A stretch of 64,000 bases of DNA from Cellvibrio mixtus subsp. mixtus J3-8 (GCF_000766945.1 NZ_KN266214.1:100200-164199), one strand, 5' to 3'. Positions 53,300 through 63,325 are shown, counted from the stretch's first letter. The notes: a model not told the origin generated them from the letters alone. Numbers and translations: made by a program.

Positions 53300-53530
53300 T
53301 TAGTCAAACAATTGGTTCAACAAACTGCGTAGCTTGAATAAATTTTCTTCCATCACTATTGAATAGTGCTGGTAATGTTTGCGTGGAATCGCCGGATCTT
53401 CCGCCGAATTCATTAATGTCTGCAACGCAGTTAACGCTTGCAGCTTATCCAGTTGCATATAAATTTCATCTTCCAATGCGTAGTTATTTAGGAAATCCAG
53501 ATTCAGTTCTGCATCGTCCGCCTTTTTCAT
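53300..53530 (-). CDS. small acidic helical protein
   Basis: 76 residues, mainly helical and acidic (DDAELNLDFLNNYALEDEI), with a Leu-rich C-terminus. GGAGGT lies 5 nt before the ATG. It is divergent from an XRE regulator gene, with two copies of a palindrome in between, so it is probably controlled by that regulator. Family unknown. Confidence 0.65.
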   Translation of the reverse strand: MKKADDAELNLDFLNNYALEDEIYMQLDKLQALTALQTLMNSAEDPAIPRKHYQHYSIVMEENLFKLRSLLNQLFD

Positions 53531-53591
53531 AATACCTCCATTCCGATCCTGTTTTTAATTAACCACTGTCGATCACCTATTGACCACACCC

Positions 53592-53626
53592 GAAGTCTAG
53601 CTTCGTTAAAGCCGAAGTTCAACTTC
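53592..53626. promoter_or_regulatory. two palindromic operators
   Basis: GAAGTCTAGCTTC (53592-53604) and GAAGTTCAACTTC (53614-53626) share GAAG-N5-CTTC with centres 22 bp apart, two helical turns. They lie between the divergent small gene and the XRE gene, and are probably its binding sites. Confidence 0.6.
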
Positions 53627-53667
53627 AATAACATGGGTACCTTGATTCCAATAAAGGTTATAAGCCC

Positions 53668-53883
53668 GTGCAACTCAAAAAACAGTTTGGTAGGCGAGTA
53701 CAACAATTGCGCCTCGCTAAAAAAATAACCCAGGAAGAGTTAGCAGAACACGTGGGAGTGAGTATTGAATCCATCAGTAATATTGAACGAGGTATTCACG
53801 GTCCAAGCTTTGATAACCTGGAAAAAATTATTCTTGCGTTAAACGTACCCGCAAAAATGTTGTTTGATTTTGATGAGGAATAA
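53668..53883 (+). CDS. small XRE-family regulator
   Basis: 71 residues starting with GTG (AAAGG 10 nt upstream). A single HTH domain (LRLAKKITQEELAEHVGVSIESISNIERG) covers almost the whole protein, as in C-proteins of restriction systems and small phage repressors. Two GAAG-N5-CTTC palindromes lie 42-76 nt upstream, and it probably controls itself and the divergent small gene. Confidence 0.88.
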   Translation: MQLKKQFGRRVQQLRLAKKITQEELAEHVGVSIESISNIERGIHGPSFDNLEKIILALNVPAKMLFDFDEE

Positions 53884-53943
53884 ATAATTTATTAAGCAAT
53901 CAAGCTCGCATAGAGCTTGGGTTAACACGAGCAATTTTATTAT

Positions 53944-55260
53944 TTAATTAATGCGGGACAAAACATATTCCGCATAATATAGCGGCATAACAATATGCGT
54001 TTGTTCCTGAGGAGAAGAGCCTTGTGTGCCAGTGAGTTTTATTGTTTTTTGAGGCGCACATTTCGCAATGTAAGACTGTAAGGATTTTGCGCGCGTGCGT
54101 TTTCCACTTTTTACCTCTATTGGAACTACCAACCCCTCTTTATTCACAATGATAAATTCAATTTCCGCCCGGGCGTCCGCCCAGGAATAACCTGGTTCGA
54201 TACCGAGTGCGGCAAATTCCTGTTGCACAAAATTTTCTGCTATATAACCTTTGTATTCATATCCCTGTTGCTTGATTTCCCTGTAACCGGTATTGAGCAT
54301 GTGATTGAGCAAACCGACATCCAATAAAAATAATTTCACCATGTTATCTTTTTGGTATGCCGCCAGGGGTGATTTGGGGTGACCTTCTATTGGATAATTT
54401 CTTAACGCCAGCCGGCACTGGTGCAGCCACATAATTGGGCTTTCAAATTCCGCGTAGCGCGATTTGCGCGCAGATATATCTTTAAATTTAAACCGTTTTA
54501 CCGATTCATCCATAACTGCTGCTAACTGCGACGGGATATTGCTAAATACTGCTTCAATTAATTGTGCATCCACTTTGCCGGCGTATTTACCAAAATCGCG
54601 TTTGTAGCCGAGCACTAAATCCGCGTGAACTTTTTGTACGGAACTGATGCGTTCGAGAATACTTTTTTCAGCATTGTTAAACCATGTTGCCACCGCTTCC
54701 GGCATACCGCCGGTGAAATAGTAATCTGTTAATTTATCAAAGAGTTTGCTATGGGCCGCAGCAGAATTGGTTTGTGATTCGTAGGCTTTTACAAGGGCAG
54801 GTTCATTGGCAGCCCATAAAAATTCCCTGAATGTCAGTGGCCGTAAGTTGTACTGCTCTACTTTTCCAACAGGAAATGAATTAAGCAAGCCGATATTGGA
54901 ACCACTCGCCGCGATAAACCAGGTTGGTGCATTTTCTGCAAAATATTTTAATGCCGTGACTGCCCGTGAGCACTCGCCAATCTCATCCAGGATCAGCAAA
55001 TCTGTTGTGGGATCAAAAATTTGACCGGTCAACAATTCCAAACCGGATAGCACATCGCCCGGAGCAAGGGAGCCGGCAAACGCATCGGCAAACTGCGGGT
55101 TTGCCAGGAAATCGATGTGCAGCACCTTGTTGAATTCCCGCCCGAATAGTTCTCGCAACAAATAGGTTTTGCCGGTCTGCCTCGCTCCGTCGATCAATAA
55201 CGGCTTTCGCTCCGCCTGTTGTTTCCAACCAATCAGTTTTTCCAGCAATGAACGTCTCAT
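53944..55260 (-). CDS. AAA ATPase with DUF4143 C-terminal domain
   Basis: 438 residues. The N-terminal AAA_14 part has Walker A GARQTGKT near residue 25, Walker B LLILDEIGE, and sensor ASGSN. The C-terminal part (DUF4143) has a PD-(D/E)xK-like pattern: AEIEFII then VPIEVKSGK. These proteins are widespread in variable gene sets, and their role is not established. A large palindrome lies 62-120 nt upstream. Convergent with the XRE gene. Confidence 0.88.
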   Translation of the reverse strand: MRRSLLEKLIGWKQQAERKPLLIDGARQTGKTYLLRELFGREFNKVLHIDFLANPQFADAFAGSLAPGDVLSGLELLTGQIFDPTTDLLILDEIGECSRAVTALKYFAENAPTWFIAASGSNIGLLNSFPVGKVEQYNLRPLTFREFLWAANEPALVKAYESQTNSAAAHSKLFDKLTDYYFTGGMPEAVATWFNNAEKSILERISSVQKVHADLVLGYKRDFGKYAGKVDAQLIEAVFSNIPSQLAAVMDESVKRFKFKDISARKSRYAEFESPIMWLHQCRLALRNYPIEGHPKSPLAAYQKDNMVKLFLLDVGLLNHMLNTGYREIKQQGYEYKGYIAENFVQQEFAALGIEPGYSWADARAEIEFIIVNKEGLVVPIEVKSGKRTRAKSLQSYIAKCAPQKTIKLTGTQGSSPQEQTHIVMPLYYAEYVLSRIN

Positions 55261-55321
55261 AAGTTTCCCGGGTCCGCAGATGGATTCATTCAGGTAGATA
55301 AAAATGCACTAAATTACACAA

Positions 55322-55378
55322 TTATGCGCATAAAAATGAATGTATCAACACTTTTATGCGCATAAAAGTGTTGATGCA
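55322..55378. promoter_or_regulatory. nested palindromes upstream of the AAA ATPase gene
   Basis: A 38-bp palindrome (55341-55378, one mismatched pair; the inner 32 bp are perfect) has the core TTATGCGCATAA. The same core recurs at 55322-55333, 32 bp away. It is likely an operator pair or a recombination or cruciform site. Confidence 0.6.
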
Positions 55379-55510
55379 TCACGTTTAGAGGCGGTTTATT
55401 GCGGTTGAGGAAACGATCAGCGGATTTATCTCACTGATTATTAAGGAATTTCCCGTACTTCGCTGGAAGCGTTATACGGGTTATAACGTGATTCCCAATG
55501 CGGCAATCAG

Positions 55511-58213
55511 TTAGAAATTCGTACTCAACGCCACACCAACCCAGCGCGGGGCGCTGGGGAAGTAGGTGTTCCAGTTTCCATAAAAGCCGTAATCGGTATC
55601 CAGAACATTTTTGACGATCAGGTTTACGTCGAATAATCCGTCGCTGCGACCAATGCCGATGGCGAGATCGAGAATGCCGGCGGCATCGACCACGGAATAA
55701 CGGGACAGGGAAACATCGTTGTTGTATTTAGTGGAATAGCGGTAATTGATATTGCTGTGAAATTCCTTGCCGTTGGTTAACGGCAATAAATATTCGGCGG
55801 CGATGTTGAAGGTAAATTTTGCGGAACCGGGCAAGGTTTTTCCGGTTGCGTCGTAATAAGGATAACCGGAGCCGCCCAATTCCAACGGTTTGGCGAGGAA
55901 TTCAAATTCTTTATAAACCGCATCGGTATAAGCACCGGCAAAACGCAAACTGGTGTTAGGCAAACCGGTGTAAACCACATCCAGTTCCACGCCTTTGGAT
56001 TCCACTTCCGGCACATTTCCCAAACCGGATGTATACGCGAGCAAGCCATCTTTATTAAAAATGGTTTGTGCTTCATCGTAAAAAAACATGGGCTGGATAT
56101 AATTTTTTACGCGATGTACGTAGAGGCCGCTATTAATTACCAGATCATTATCAAGCACTACTGATTTCAATCCCAACTCCAGCGTATCGCTGCGTTCAGA
56201 TTTTACCGGCGCCGATTTTCCACCGTCTGTCGTTGCACCAACAATTTGCGAAATGCCCGCTTTCTCGCCGTGCTGCCAGGAAAAATATACCGTTTGGTTA
56301 TCGTTAAGTTTATAGCTCGGGCTAATTACTGCAGTAGGTAACCACTCATCAAAAGGTTCGGCATCAACCGCGCTATAAAGTCCGCCAATACGGGCGAGGC
56401 GAATTTGCCGGGCATCGGTCACCTGTTGTTTTTGTGCTGTGGTGAGCGCGGCATAGGTCGCCACGCCAAAATATTTTTGTGCGATGAAATTGTCGTTAGC
56501 GAGTTGATCCGCAGGATCGCGCAATTGCACATTATTAATGGCTGCAGGATTTAATTCCGGTGCATAACCGAAATCCACAATAAAACGGGATGAGCGGGTT
56601 GCGCGTTCTTCGTGGGTAATACGCAATCCTGTTGTGAGTGTAATTGCATCGGTAAAATTCCAATCGGCGTTGGCGTATATTGCGGTGCTGGTGTTGTCGA
56701 TTTCATCTTTGGTTTTGGTAAATAAACGGCTCAGTGAATTTTGCAACAGTATGCGGCCATTGCCATCGGTATCCAGGCGATTATATTGCACTGTTGTTGC
56801 GTGATAGGCCCCGGCATCGGAACCGAACCGCGCCGTAGTCCAACGCTCGGGAATTTCATTTTGGAAATAAAATAATCCGGCCTGGTAATTTACAAAACCA
56901 TCACTATTGGAACTGATACGGAATTCCTGGCTAAGTTGTTCATATTCAACGTGACCGGTTGATGGTGAGCGCTCAATATCAAATACGGAAATCGGGCCGC
57001 CGCCGGAGTCAAAATAAAAATCGCGAAAGGCGGTAATTGATGTCAGTGCATAATTGGTGAAACTCCAATCCAGTGTTAGTGCTGCGCCTTTGGATGCGTA
57101 GTTATTGGGGTTCTGGCTCAAGCGATTGATTTTATCGTCGAGATAATCATCCGGCCCATAATTTTGTTCTTGCGCAAACCAGCGCCGCGCTAACCGGCCC
57201 TCCGGTTGGTTGCCGATATTTACCGGCATGGGTTTTCCATCGGCGCCGTTGTAATCGTAATAGGCGGGCGTAGGGCGTGAAAAATTCACATAGTTATCAG
57301 AAAATTCTTTACTCGTCGGCGCGTGTTCCAAACTCAGTAACGCCAAAAAATCCTCAGCCGGTGTTAATAAAAATTGCACACGACCAAACGTGCGATCTTC
57401 ATTTTTATAACTCCAGTTTTTGTCATCCTGATTTTTCCAGGGGCCATCGGCCTGTGACCGCAAAAATGTGCCGCGCCAGGCAAGCAAATCATCAATTACC
57501 GGGCCACCGGCAGCCACTGTGGTGTTAATGGTATTTAATTCGCCGTAGGTAATGGATGCGTGCGCATCCGGCGTGAATGACGGCGCGCGCGTTTTAATGG
57601 AAATTTCACCGAGGCTGGTATTTTTTCCACCCAGTGTGCCTTGCGGGCCGCGCGTTACATCCACTGATTCAATATCCACATAATTTAATGACGATGCCAA
57701 CGCACTGATGCCGTAACTGACACCGTCCACACGCACACCCACACTCGGATCGAGCGGGCCCGCACCACTGGCCCAACCGACGCCGCGTAAGATCAGACTT
57801 CCCGCTTGCGGGTTGGTGTAAGTTGCACGCACATTGCCAATACGGGTGATGATATTGCGAAAATCAAGCGTGTTGAATTTTTCCAGTTCAACACCGGTTA
57901 CTACCGATACGGAAAGTGGAACATCTTTTAATTTTATTGCAGGTTGTGTTTCCTGTAGGCCACGCACGAGTAATTCCTGCGTGCGGCCTGCTGCTGGCGG
58001 CTCATCATTTAATGTATCAACGGCTGCATCAACCTGTTCATCAATTGCTGAATTTGTTTGCTGATTGAGAGGCAGCGATTGTTGTGGATTTTCATTCTCT
58101 GTTTGTGCTTCAGTTTCAATCGCGACACTTTGTGCGTAAACCAAACACGGCGATGTCATTATTAATGCTAACAATGAAACAAGTGAATAATTAGAAACAT
58201 TTCGCAGCGGCAT
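55511..58213 (-). CDS. TonB-dependent outer-membrane receptor
   Basis: A 900-residue receptor. Signal peptide to YAQ, a Gln/Glu-rich linker, then the plug domain (about 85-210; PLSVSVVTG, SVGVRVDGVSYG, VTRGPQGTLGGKN) and a 22-strand barrel ending in Phe (GVALSTNF). Plug and barrel match the large TBDRs that import carbohydrates, lipids or complex substrates in such bacteria; the ligand is not known. AAGGA lies 7 nt before ATG 58213. A LysR gene lies upstream on the same strand and probably controls it. Confidence 0.9.
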   Translation of the reverse strand: MPLRNVSNYSLVSLLALIMTSPCLVYAQSVAIETEAQTENENPQQSLPLNQQTNSAIDEQVDAAVDTLNDEPPAAGRTQELLVRGLQETQPAIKLKDVPLSVSVVTGVELEKFNTLDFRNIITRIGNVRATYTNPQAGSLILRGVGWASGAGPLDPSVGVRVDGVSYGISALASSLNYVDIESVDVTRGPQGTLGGKNTSLGEISIKTRAPSFTPDAHASITYGELNTINTTVAAGGPVIDDLLAWRGTFLRSQADGPWKNQDDKNWSYKNEDRTFGRVQFLLTPAEDFLALLSLEHAPTSKEFSDNYVNFSRPTPAYYDYNGADGKPMPVNIGNQPEGRLARRWFAQEQNYGPDDYLDDKINRLSQNPNNYASKGAALTLDWSFTNYALTSITAFRDFYFDSGGGPISVFDIERSPSTGHVEYEQLSQEFRISSNSDGFVNYQAGLFYFQNEIPERWTTARFGSDAGAYHATTVQYNRLDTDGNGRILLQNSLSRLFTKTKDEIDNTSTAIYANADWNFTDAITLTTGLRITHEERATRSSRFIVDFGYAPELNPAAINNVQLRDPADQLANDNFIAQKYFGVATYAALTTAQKQQVTDARQIRLARIGGLYSAVDAEPFDEWLPTAVISPSYKLNDNQTVYFSWQHGEKAGISQIVGATTDGGKSAPVKSERSDTLELGLKSVVLDNDLVINSGLYVHRVKNYIQPMFFYDEAQTIFNKDGLLAYTSGLGNVPEVESKGVELDVVYTGLPNTSLRFAGAYTDAVYKEFEFLAKPLELGGSGYPYYDATGKTLPGSAKFTFNIAAEYLLPLTNGKEFHSNINYRYSTKYNNDVSLSRYSVVDAAGILDLAIGIGRSDGLFDVNLIVKNVLDTDYGFYGNWNTYFPSAPRWVGVALSTNF

Positions 58214-58413
58214 ATCCAATCCTTTATAAAGTCGTTTTATAAACAGTGAGCTGCGGTATCGGCAAGGACTGTGCCAGTGCGCAAAATGCTGTTTTGACTT
58301 AATAAAAGAACGAATTAATTGGGGGCAGGAAAATTTGAAGTTGTGTTGGCTATAGCAAACCGCCCGGTTTAAACAATTGTATAAATAATTTTCTAACCGT
58401 TATCAATACAGGA

Positions 58414-59289
58414 TTAAATCTCCTTAAATACTCGCCGCAATAAATGCTCATAGGATTGCAGTTGTGATGCGTTGATTTTTGATAAATAAAAATTGGATGT
58501 AAGCGTCGTGGTAATTTTTGGCAGCAGTACAGTTAATTTTTTTTCACTGATATCTTCGCGCACCACAAACTCAGGCAGTAGTGCAATGCCTAAACCTTGC
58601 TTTGCCGCCTCTTTCAGGGCTAGCGTATTACCCATGATCATGCGGTCCTGAATGTGGTCGATGGTTAACTCATGTTGTGCCAATAACATTTTCCAGGTGC
58701 GGTGGTTGGCGTTTTCGCGCATTAAAATAGTGTGTTTGTTTATCTCGCGGATTGTTTTGGGTATGCCGCAACGCTTTTTGTAAATCTCACTCACCACCAA
58801 ACATATTTTTGATGTGTATATCGGTGGCTGGTCCGTATTCAGGTACGAACGAATTGCCATATCCCATTTGGACGTTGCGAGATCGACCATGTCGTCGCTG
58901 GTGTGCAAATCAATATGCAAATCCGGCGCAAGTATTTTCAGTGCGGCCATGGCTTTGGGCATTAGCATGCTGCCGAAATCCACCGGAGTGCTTATTTTTA
59001 AAATGCCTTTGCCTTCGCCGTGATTTAATTGCTGCAATACAATATTCAGGCGTTTGGCGCAGTACAGATATTCAGTTATCAGTAACTCACCGGCACTGGT
59101 AAGTTTGAGCGGCGCGCCCGATTGCCGCATTACCAGTGTGCAGTTTAATTTTTCTTCCAATGCTTTTATCTGGTAGCTCATCGCTGCCTGGGTGATATTC
59201 ATTTGTTGCGCCGCCACAGTAAAGCTGCCAGTTTCAGCAAGCGCGGCCAGATACGGGAGGTGGGCGATGATGTGCGGGGTTAATTTCAT
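58414..59289 (-). CDS. LysR-family transcriptional regulator
   Basis: 291 residues. Winged helix at the N-terminus (LAETGSFTVAAQQMNITQAAMSYQIKALEEKL) and a substrate-binding C-terminal domain. ATG 59289 is preferred to an in-frame TTG at 59301. It lies 200 nt upstream of the TonB receptor gene on the same strand and is probably its regulator; its inducer is unknown. Confidence 0.9.
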   Translation of the reverse strand: MKLTPHIIAHLPYLAALAETGSFTVAAQQMNITQAAMSYQIKALEEKLNCTLVMRQSGAPLKLTSAGELLITEYLYCAKRLNIVLQQLNHGEGKGILKISTPVDFGSMLMPKAMAALKILAPDLHIDLHTSDDMVDLATSKWDMAIRSYLNTDQPPIYTSKICLVVSEIYKKRCGIPKTIREINKHTILMRENANHRTWKMLLAQHELTIDHIQDRMIMGNTLALKEAAKQGLGIALLPEFVVREDISEKKLTVLLPKITTTLTSNFYLSKINASQLQSYEHLLRRVFKEI

Positions 59290-59451
59290 GAGGGTCCCCA
59301 ATAAAAAGCGCTATAAGTTAATTTGATCTTTAAAATAGAAAAAATTAGTTTTATTTATGCTAGCACTCGTCCAATAATAAATCGACCAAATGATTGGGTA
59401 TTTTGCAAGCGCAATAAAAGATCCCGACGGCAATACAGTGGAGATAACCGC

Positions 59452-60303
59452 ATGACGTTGTTAACCGAAATAGAACCCACCGGTGCGCTACAAAAAGTTG
59501 CAGCGTTGGATGAGGTGAATACATTTGTATTTGATATGGATGGCACGCTGCTCAATGATGAGCACGTAATTTCCCCGCAGAACCTCCGTGCGCTACATGG
59601 CTTGCGGGAACGCGGTTTTAATCTGGTGATTGCCACCGGCCGCCACGTCAGGGATATGCAATACCACCTGCAACAATTGGGTGGCGATATCGCAACCATT
59701 ACATGCAACGGTGCCAATATCCATGATCGCAACGGCAAATTAATTTACCGTGAAGGTTTGCCGTTGTTGGTCAACCAAACCTTGCTGCCATTGGCGGCGC
59801 AATTCAATGTCAACCTGAATATGTTTACGGATAGCGAATGGCTAACTATTGCGCCTTGTGCGGCGATGCTGGAGGCCCATGACCAAACGCAATTTTTCTA
59901 TCGCCAGGTTGATTTGCAGGAAATGATAGCAACACCGGCATTGAAAATTCTGTTTTATGGTGAAAATGCCGAGTTGCAAAAATTAAAGGCGCAAATCCTC
60001 AAAGATCATCCATTGGATATAAACCTGACCTTTTCCGATGATTGTTACCTGGAAGTCATGCAACAAAATATTTCCAAAGGTTATGCGTTGAAAATATTGC
60101 TGGAAAAACTGTCGCTTTCCGTCGATAAAGCCATGGCGTTCGGCGATGGGCTGAATGATGTGGAGTTATTCCGCACCGTTGCGCATCCGGTAGTGATGGA
60201 AAATGCCGGCACCACGCTCAAGCAATTATTTCCCGATGCCCAGCGCGCACCAAAAAATCATCCGGATGGCGTGGCGACGTTTTTGTTTGATTATATTTTG
60301 TAA
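59452..60303 (+). CDS. Cof-type HAD phosphatase
   Basis: 283 residues. HAD motif I DMDGTLL near residue 25 (nucleophile and acid Asp), motif II ATGR, motif III Lys in ISKGYALKILLE and motif IV GDGLNDVELF, with a C2B cap between. These enzymes dephosphorylate sugar phosphates, nucleotides or cofactors. The frame is open to 59323, but GGAG 8 nt before ATG 59452 marks the start. Confidence 0.9.
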   Translation: MTLLTEIEPTGALQKVAALDEVNTFVFDMDGTLLNDEHVISPQNLRALHGLRERGFNLVIATGRHVRDMQYHLQQLGGDIATITCNGANIHDRNGKLIYREGLPLLVNQTLLPLAAQFNVNLNMFTDSEWLTIAPCAAMLEAHDQTQFFYRQVDLQEMIATPALKILFYGENAELQKLKAQILKDHPLDINLTFSDDCYLEVMQQNISKGYALKILLEKLSLSVDKAMAFGDGLNDVELFRTVAHPVVMENAGTTLKQLFPDAQRAPKNHPDGVATFLFDYIL

Positions 60304-60357
60304 TCCGTTCCACTTGCCAGGTTGCATCAACTATTAGTTCACAGACAGTCGAGCAAC

Positions 60358-60861
60358 TTAGCCCCACAAATCCGCTTGTTGTGGTGGCGATTCAAGCTGC
60401 AATAAAAATGCCTTGGCTTCCAGCCCGCCGGCAAACCCCGTCAGTTTTCCGGAGGAGCCGATAACGCGATGGCAAGGTGCAATAATCGAAATCGGATTTT
60501 TGCCATTGGCGGCACCGACGGCACGCACGGATTTTTCGTTGCCAATTTGTTGTGCGATTTGTAAATAACTGCGCGTTTCACCGAAAGGGATTGTTAACAG
60601 TGCTTGCCAGACTTGCTGCTGGAAATCCGTGCCGATGAAATGCAATGGCAGCTCGAATTTTTTTCGCCGCCCGGCGAAATAATCTTTCAATTGATTTTCT
60701 GTTTGTTGCAGATACGGAAAATTATCGCTGCGTTCGCCTTTATCAATTCCAACCCGTTTTGGATCTTCATTTTCCCAGAGCACCGCCATAAGGCCATGAT
60801 CACTGGCGATCAAGGTTAGTTGGCCAACAGGGGAGGGGATGATGTTGTAATAATTAGACAT
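60358..60861 (-). CDS. ogt: methylated-DNA--[protein]-cysteine methyltransferase
   Basis: 167 residues. The active site PCHRVIG has Cys130, which takes the methyl group from O6-methylguanine in a suicide reaction. FQQQVWQALLTIPFGETRSY and RAVGAANGKNP are the DNA-binding helix and family pattern. It lacks an Ada regulatory domain, so Ogt is the best name. Convergent with the HAD gene. Confidence 0.93.
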   Translation of the reverse strand: MSNYYNIIPSPVGQLTLIASDHGLMAVLWENEDPKRVGIDKGERSDNFPYLQQTENQLKDYFAGRRKKFELPLHFIGTDFQQQVWQALLTIPFGETRSYLQIAQQIGNEKSVRAVGAANGKNPISIIAPCHRVIGSSGKLTGFAGGLEAKAFLLQLESPPQQADLWG

Positions 60862-61046
60862 AGCCGTTGGTTATACCCGCTTCATGGATCCCGTTAATTT
60901 GCCACTCATTAAATGCTCATCAATATTCGTGGGCATGACATAAAGACTCTGCACTGAATTGGATTTGCGCCCAACCTAACATAATCCATGACCCAACGAC
61001 GCAATCACCTTACACAATTTAACCCGATGTAGAATTATCCTCGGTT

Positions 61047-61065
61047 GATAACAATTCTCATTAAC
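61047..61065 (+). promoter_or_regulatory. Fur box upstream of the siderophore receptor
   Basis: GATAACAATTCTCATTAAC matches the 19-bp Fur consensus at 14 positions, and lies 63-81 nt before the receptor start. It implies iron repression. Confidence 0.7.
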
Positions 61066-61127
61066 GTTAAAATCCGCGCCAATTCTCCATTAGCGCACCT
61101 GCGCACCTCGTTATAGGAAACTCCCTG

Positions 61128-63230
61128 ATGTATCGTTTTAGCCGTCCTGCCCGTTTGCTGTTGGTTTCCGCCGCCTTACTGCCCGCTGTTGCAGCGGCGG
61201 CGGATATCCAGGAAGTAATTGTGAGTGCGAGCCGCACCGAAAAGCCGCTAAGCACTATTCCCAATACGGTAACGGTAATTAACCCGGCCGAATTGGAACA
61301 ACAATTATCGATTCAGGATGACCTTTCCACCGTTTTGGGCAATTTGATTCCCGGCTTCTCACCCAGCCGCCAGAAGATGACCAATGCCGGTGAAACCCTG
61401 CGCGGGCGCAAACCGCTCTATATGATCGACGGTGTACCCCAATCCAATCCGTTGCGCGATGGCGGCCGTGAAGGCAATACCATTGATCCGGTAGTGATTG
61501 AGCGCGTGGAAGTATTACACGGCGCGAATGCGATCCACGGTTTGGGCGCATCGGGCGGTGTGATTAACCTGATCACCCGCAAACCGTCCGATCAATTGGA
61601 ACAAGGCATTCGTTTCAGTACCGGCCTCCAAAGCGAGGATGCGGGCGAGAGCGCGGACTACGGCATGAGCTACAGCATTTCCAATCGTTTTGCGGACAGC
61701 GCCGATATTATCGCCAGCATCAGCCTGCGCGATATGGGCGTTGCCTACGATGGTAAAGGCCAGATTATCGGTGCCGACAATACCCAGGGCGATACCATGG
61801 ATTCCAAATCCGTCAATGGTTTTGTGAAAGGTGGTTTTGATTGGGATGACCAACGCATCGAATTGATGGTGAACCATTACGAAATCAAAAATAAAAATAA
61901 CTGGGTTTCTGTTCCCGGCAAAGTATCCACCGGAACCCCCAGCAGCGCAGCGAAAGGCAAGATCATCGGTGAAGGCGCGCGCAACGAAGTGACTGCAGTG
62001 AGTGTCAATTACACCAACGAAGATTTCTTCGGCCAGAAATTGCGCATACAAGGTTTCAACCAGGATTTTGCCGCAACTTACGGCGCAGAAGCCGTTCCGC
62101 TGGCAACATTCCAGGACCCGGCGTATGGCCCGAACCTGATTGACCAATCGCAAAATAATTCGGAAAAAGCCGGTGCAAAAATTACGCTGGTGAAAGATCA
62201 GGTTGCCGGCTTGCCGGTAAATGTTGTGTACGGTGTGGATGTGCTTAAAGATAAAACCTGGCAGGAATTAATCCAGACGGGTCGCGCCTGGGTGCCACCC
62301 AGCGAGTACGAAAATACCGCGCCGTATTTGCAAGCGGAATTTACTGGTATCGATAAACTTACGCTCACCAGCGGCGTGCGTTACGAAAAATCCAAATTGA
62401 AAATCAATGATTTCACCACCCTGCACTCTTACGGCAGCCGTTTTGTAAAAGGCGGTTCACCGGATTTTTCTGAAACGCTGTATAACTACGGCGGTACTTA
62501 TCAAATTACACAAGCCTGGCGTGTGTTTGCCAATTATGCGGAAGCGTTTTCCATGCCCGATGTGGGCCGCGTATTGCGCGGTATTAACCAACCCAACCAA
62601 CGTGTAGAAACGTTCCTGGATTTAAAACCGGTGCTGACTGAAAGCAATGAATTCGGTGTGGAATTTAAAACCGGCGATATTACGGCACAATTGAGTTACT
62701 ACGATTCCAGCTCTAATTTCGGCGAGCGCCTGGAGCGCGACGCCGATGGTATTTACACCGTGCAGCGCGAAAAAACCGAAATCGATGGAATTGAATTCAG
62801 TACTTCATGGGCCGCAACCGATGTGGATTTATTGGGCCTGCGTTACGCGGAAGCAACGGGCCGCTACGACTCCAATAAAGATGGCCGTGTGGATGCCGAT
62901 CTGGGTGGCACTAATATTTCACCGGATCGCGTGAATGTGAGTTGGGATCGCAGCTGGACCAACAGCATCGACACCCGCTTGCAAGCCAACTATTTGTTTG
63001 ATCGCGATGTGAAAAATAGCAGCGGCGTAGTGACAAACAGTTTCAATGGTTATACCACTTTTGATTTGAGTGCGAATATCAACGCCTTTGATGGCAAAAT
63101 CAGTTTGGCAATCCAGAACCTGACTGACGAATATTATTTCACTTACTATTCGCAAAGCAGCCCGAACGATATCCGCAATTTCACCGGTGTCGGCCGCAGC
63201 TTTAATGTAGGTTACCAACGCACATTTTAA
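61128..63230 (+). CDS. TonB-dependent siderophore-type receptor
   Basis: 700 residues. Signal peptide to AAAA, TonB box (DIQEVIVSA), plug domain (about 40-150; GKPLYMIDGVPQSNP-like RKPLYMIDGVP, ERVEVLHGANAIHG) and a barrel ending in GYQRTF. The barrel size and plug resemble ferric-siderophore receptors (FecA/FhuA group). The ligand is not identified. A Fur box upstream supports iron uptake. Monocistronic, with a strong terminator. Confidence 0.92.
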   Translation: MYRFSRPARLLLVSAALLPAVAAAADIQEVIVSASRTEKPLSTIPNTVTVINPAELEQQLSIQDDLSTVLGNLIPGFSPSRQKMTNAGETLRGRKPLYMIDGVPQSNPLRDGGREGNTIDPVVIERVEVLHGANAIHGLGASGGVINLITRKPSDQLEQGIRFSTGLQSEDAGESADYGMSYSISNRFADSADIIASISLRDMGVAYDGKGQIIGADNTQGDTMDSKSVNGFVKGGFDWDDQRIELMVNHYEIKNKNNWVSVPGKVSTGTPSSAAKGKIIGEGARNEVTAVSVNYTNEDFFGQKLRIQGFNQDFAATYGAEAVPLATFQDPAYGPNLIDQSQNNSEKAGAKITLVKDQVAGLPVNVVYGVDVLKDKTWQELIQTGRAWVPPSEYENTAPYLQAEFTGIDKLTLTSGVRYEKSKLKINDFTTLHSYGSRFVKGGSPDFSETLYNYGGTYQITQAWRVFANYAEAFSMPDVGRVLRGINQPNQRVETFLDLKPVLTESNEFGVEFKTGDITAQLSYYDSSSNFGERLERDADGIYTVQREKTEIDGIEFSTSWAATDVDLLGLRYAEATGRYDSNKDGRVDADLGGTNISPDRVNVSWDRSWTNSIDTRLQANYLFDRDVKNSSGVVTNSFNGYTTFDLSANINAFDGKISLAIQNLTDEYYFTYYSQSSPNDIRNFTGVGRSFNVGYQRTF

Positions 63231-63268
63231 TCAAAAAATCCCATGTTGCGTTCCACATCACTCAGGCT

Positions 63269-63299
63269 AAAAAACCCGGCATGACGCCGGGTTTTTTTT
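63269..63299 (+). terminator. bidirectional rho-independent terminator
   Basis: AAAACCCGGC and GCCGGGTTTT form a 10-bp stem with a 5-nt loop and long T and A tracts. It lies between the convergent receptor and pectate lyase genes. Confidence 0.92.
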
Positions 63300-63325
63300 A
63301 TGTCACAACGTTGTTTCACAAACAC

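Noticed and set aside
39300..55400. Prophage or conjugative element
   Set aside because: No integrase, terminase, capsid, relaxase or transposase gene and no tRNA target or flanking direct repeat was found; only defence-like and regulatory genes are present.
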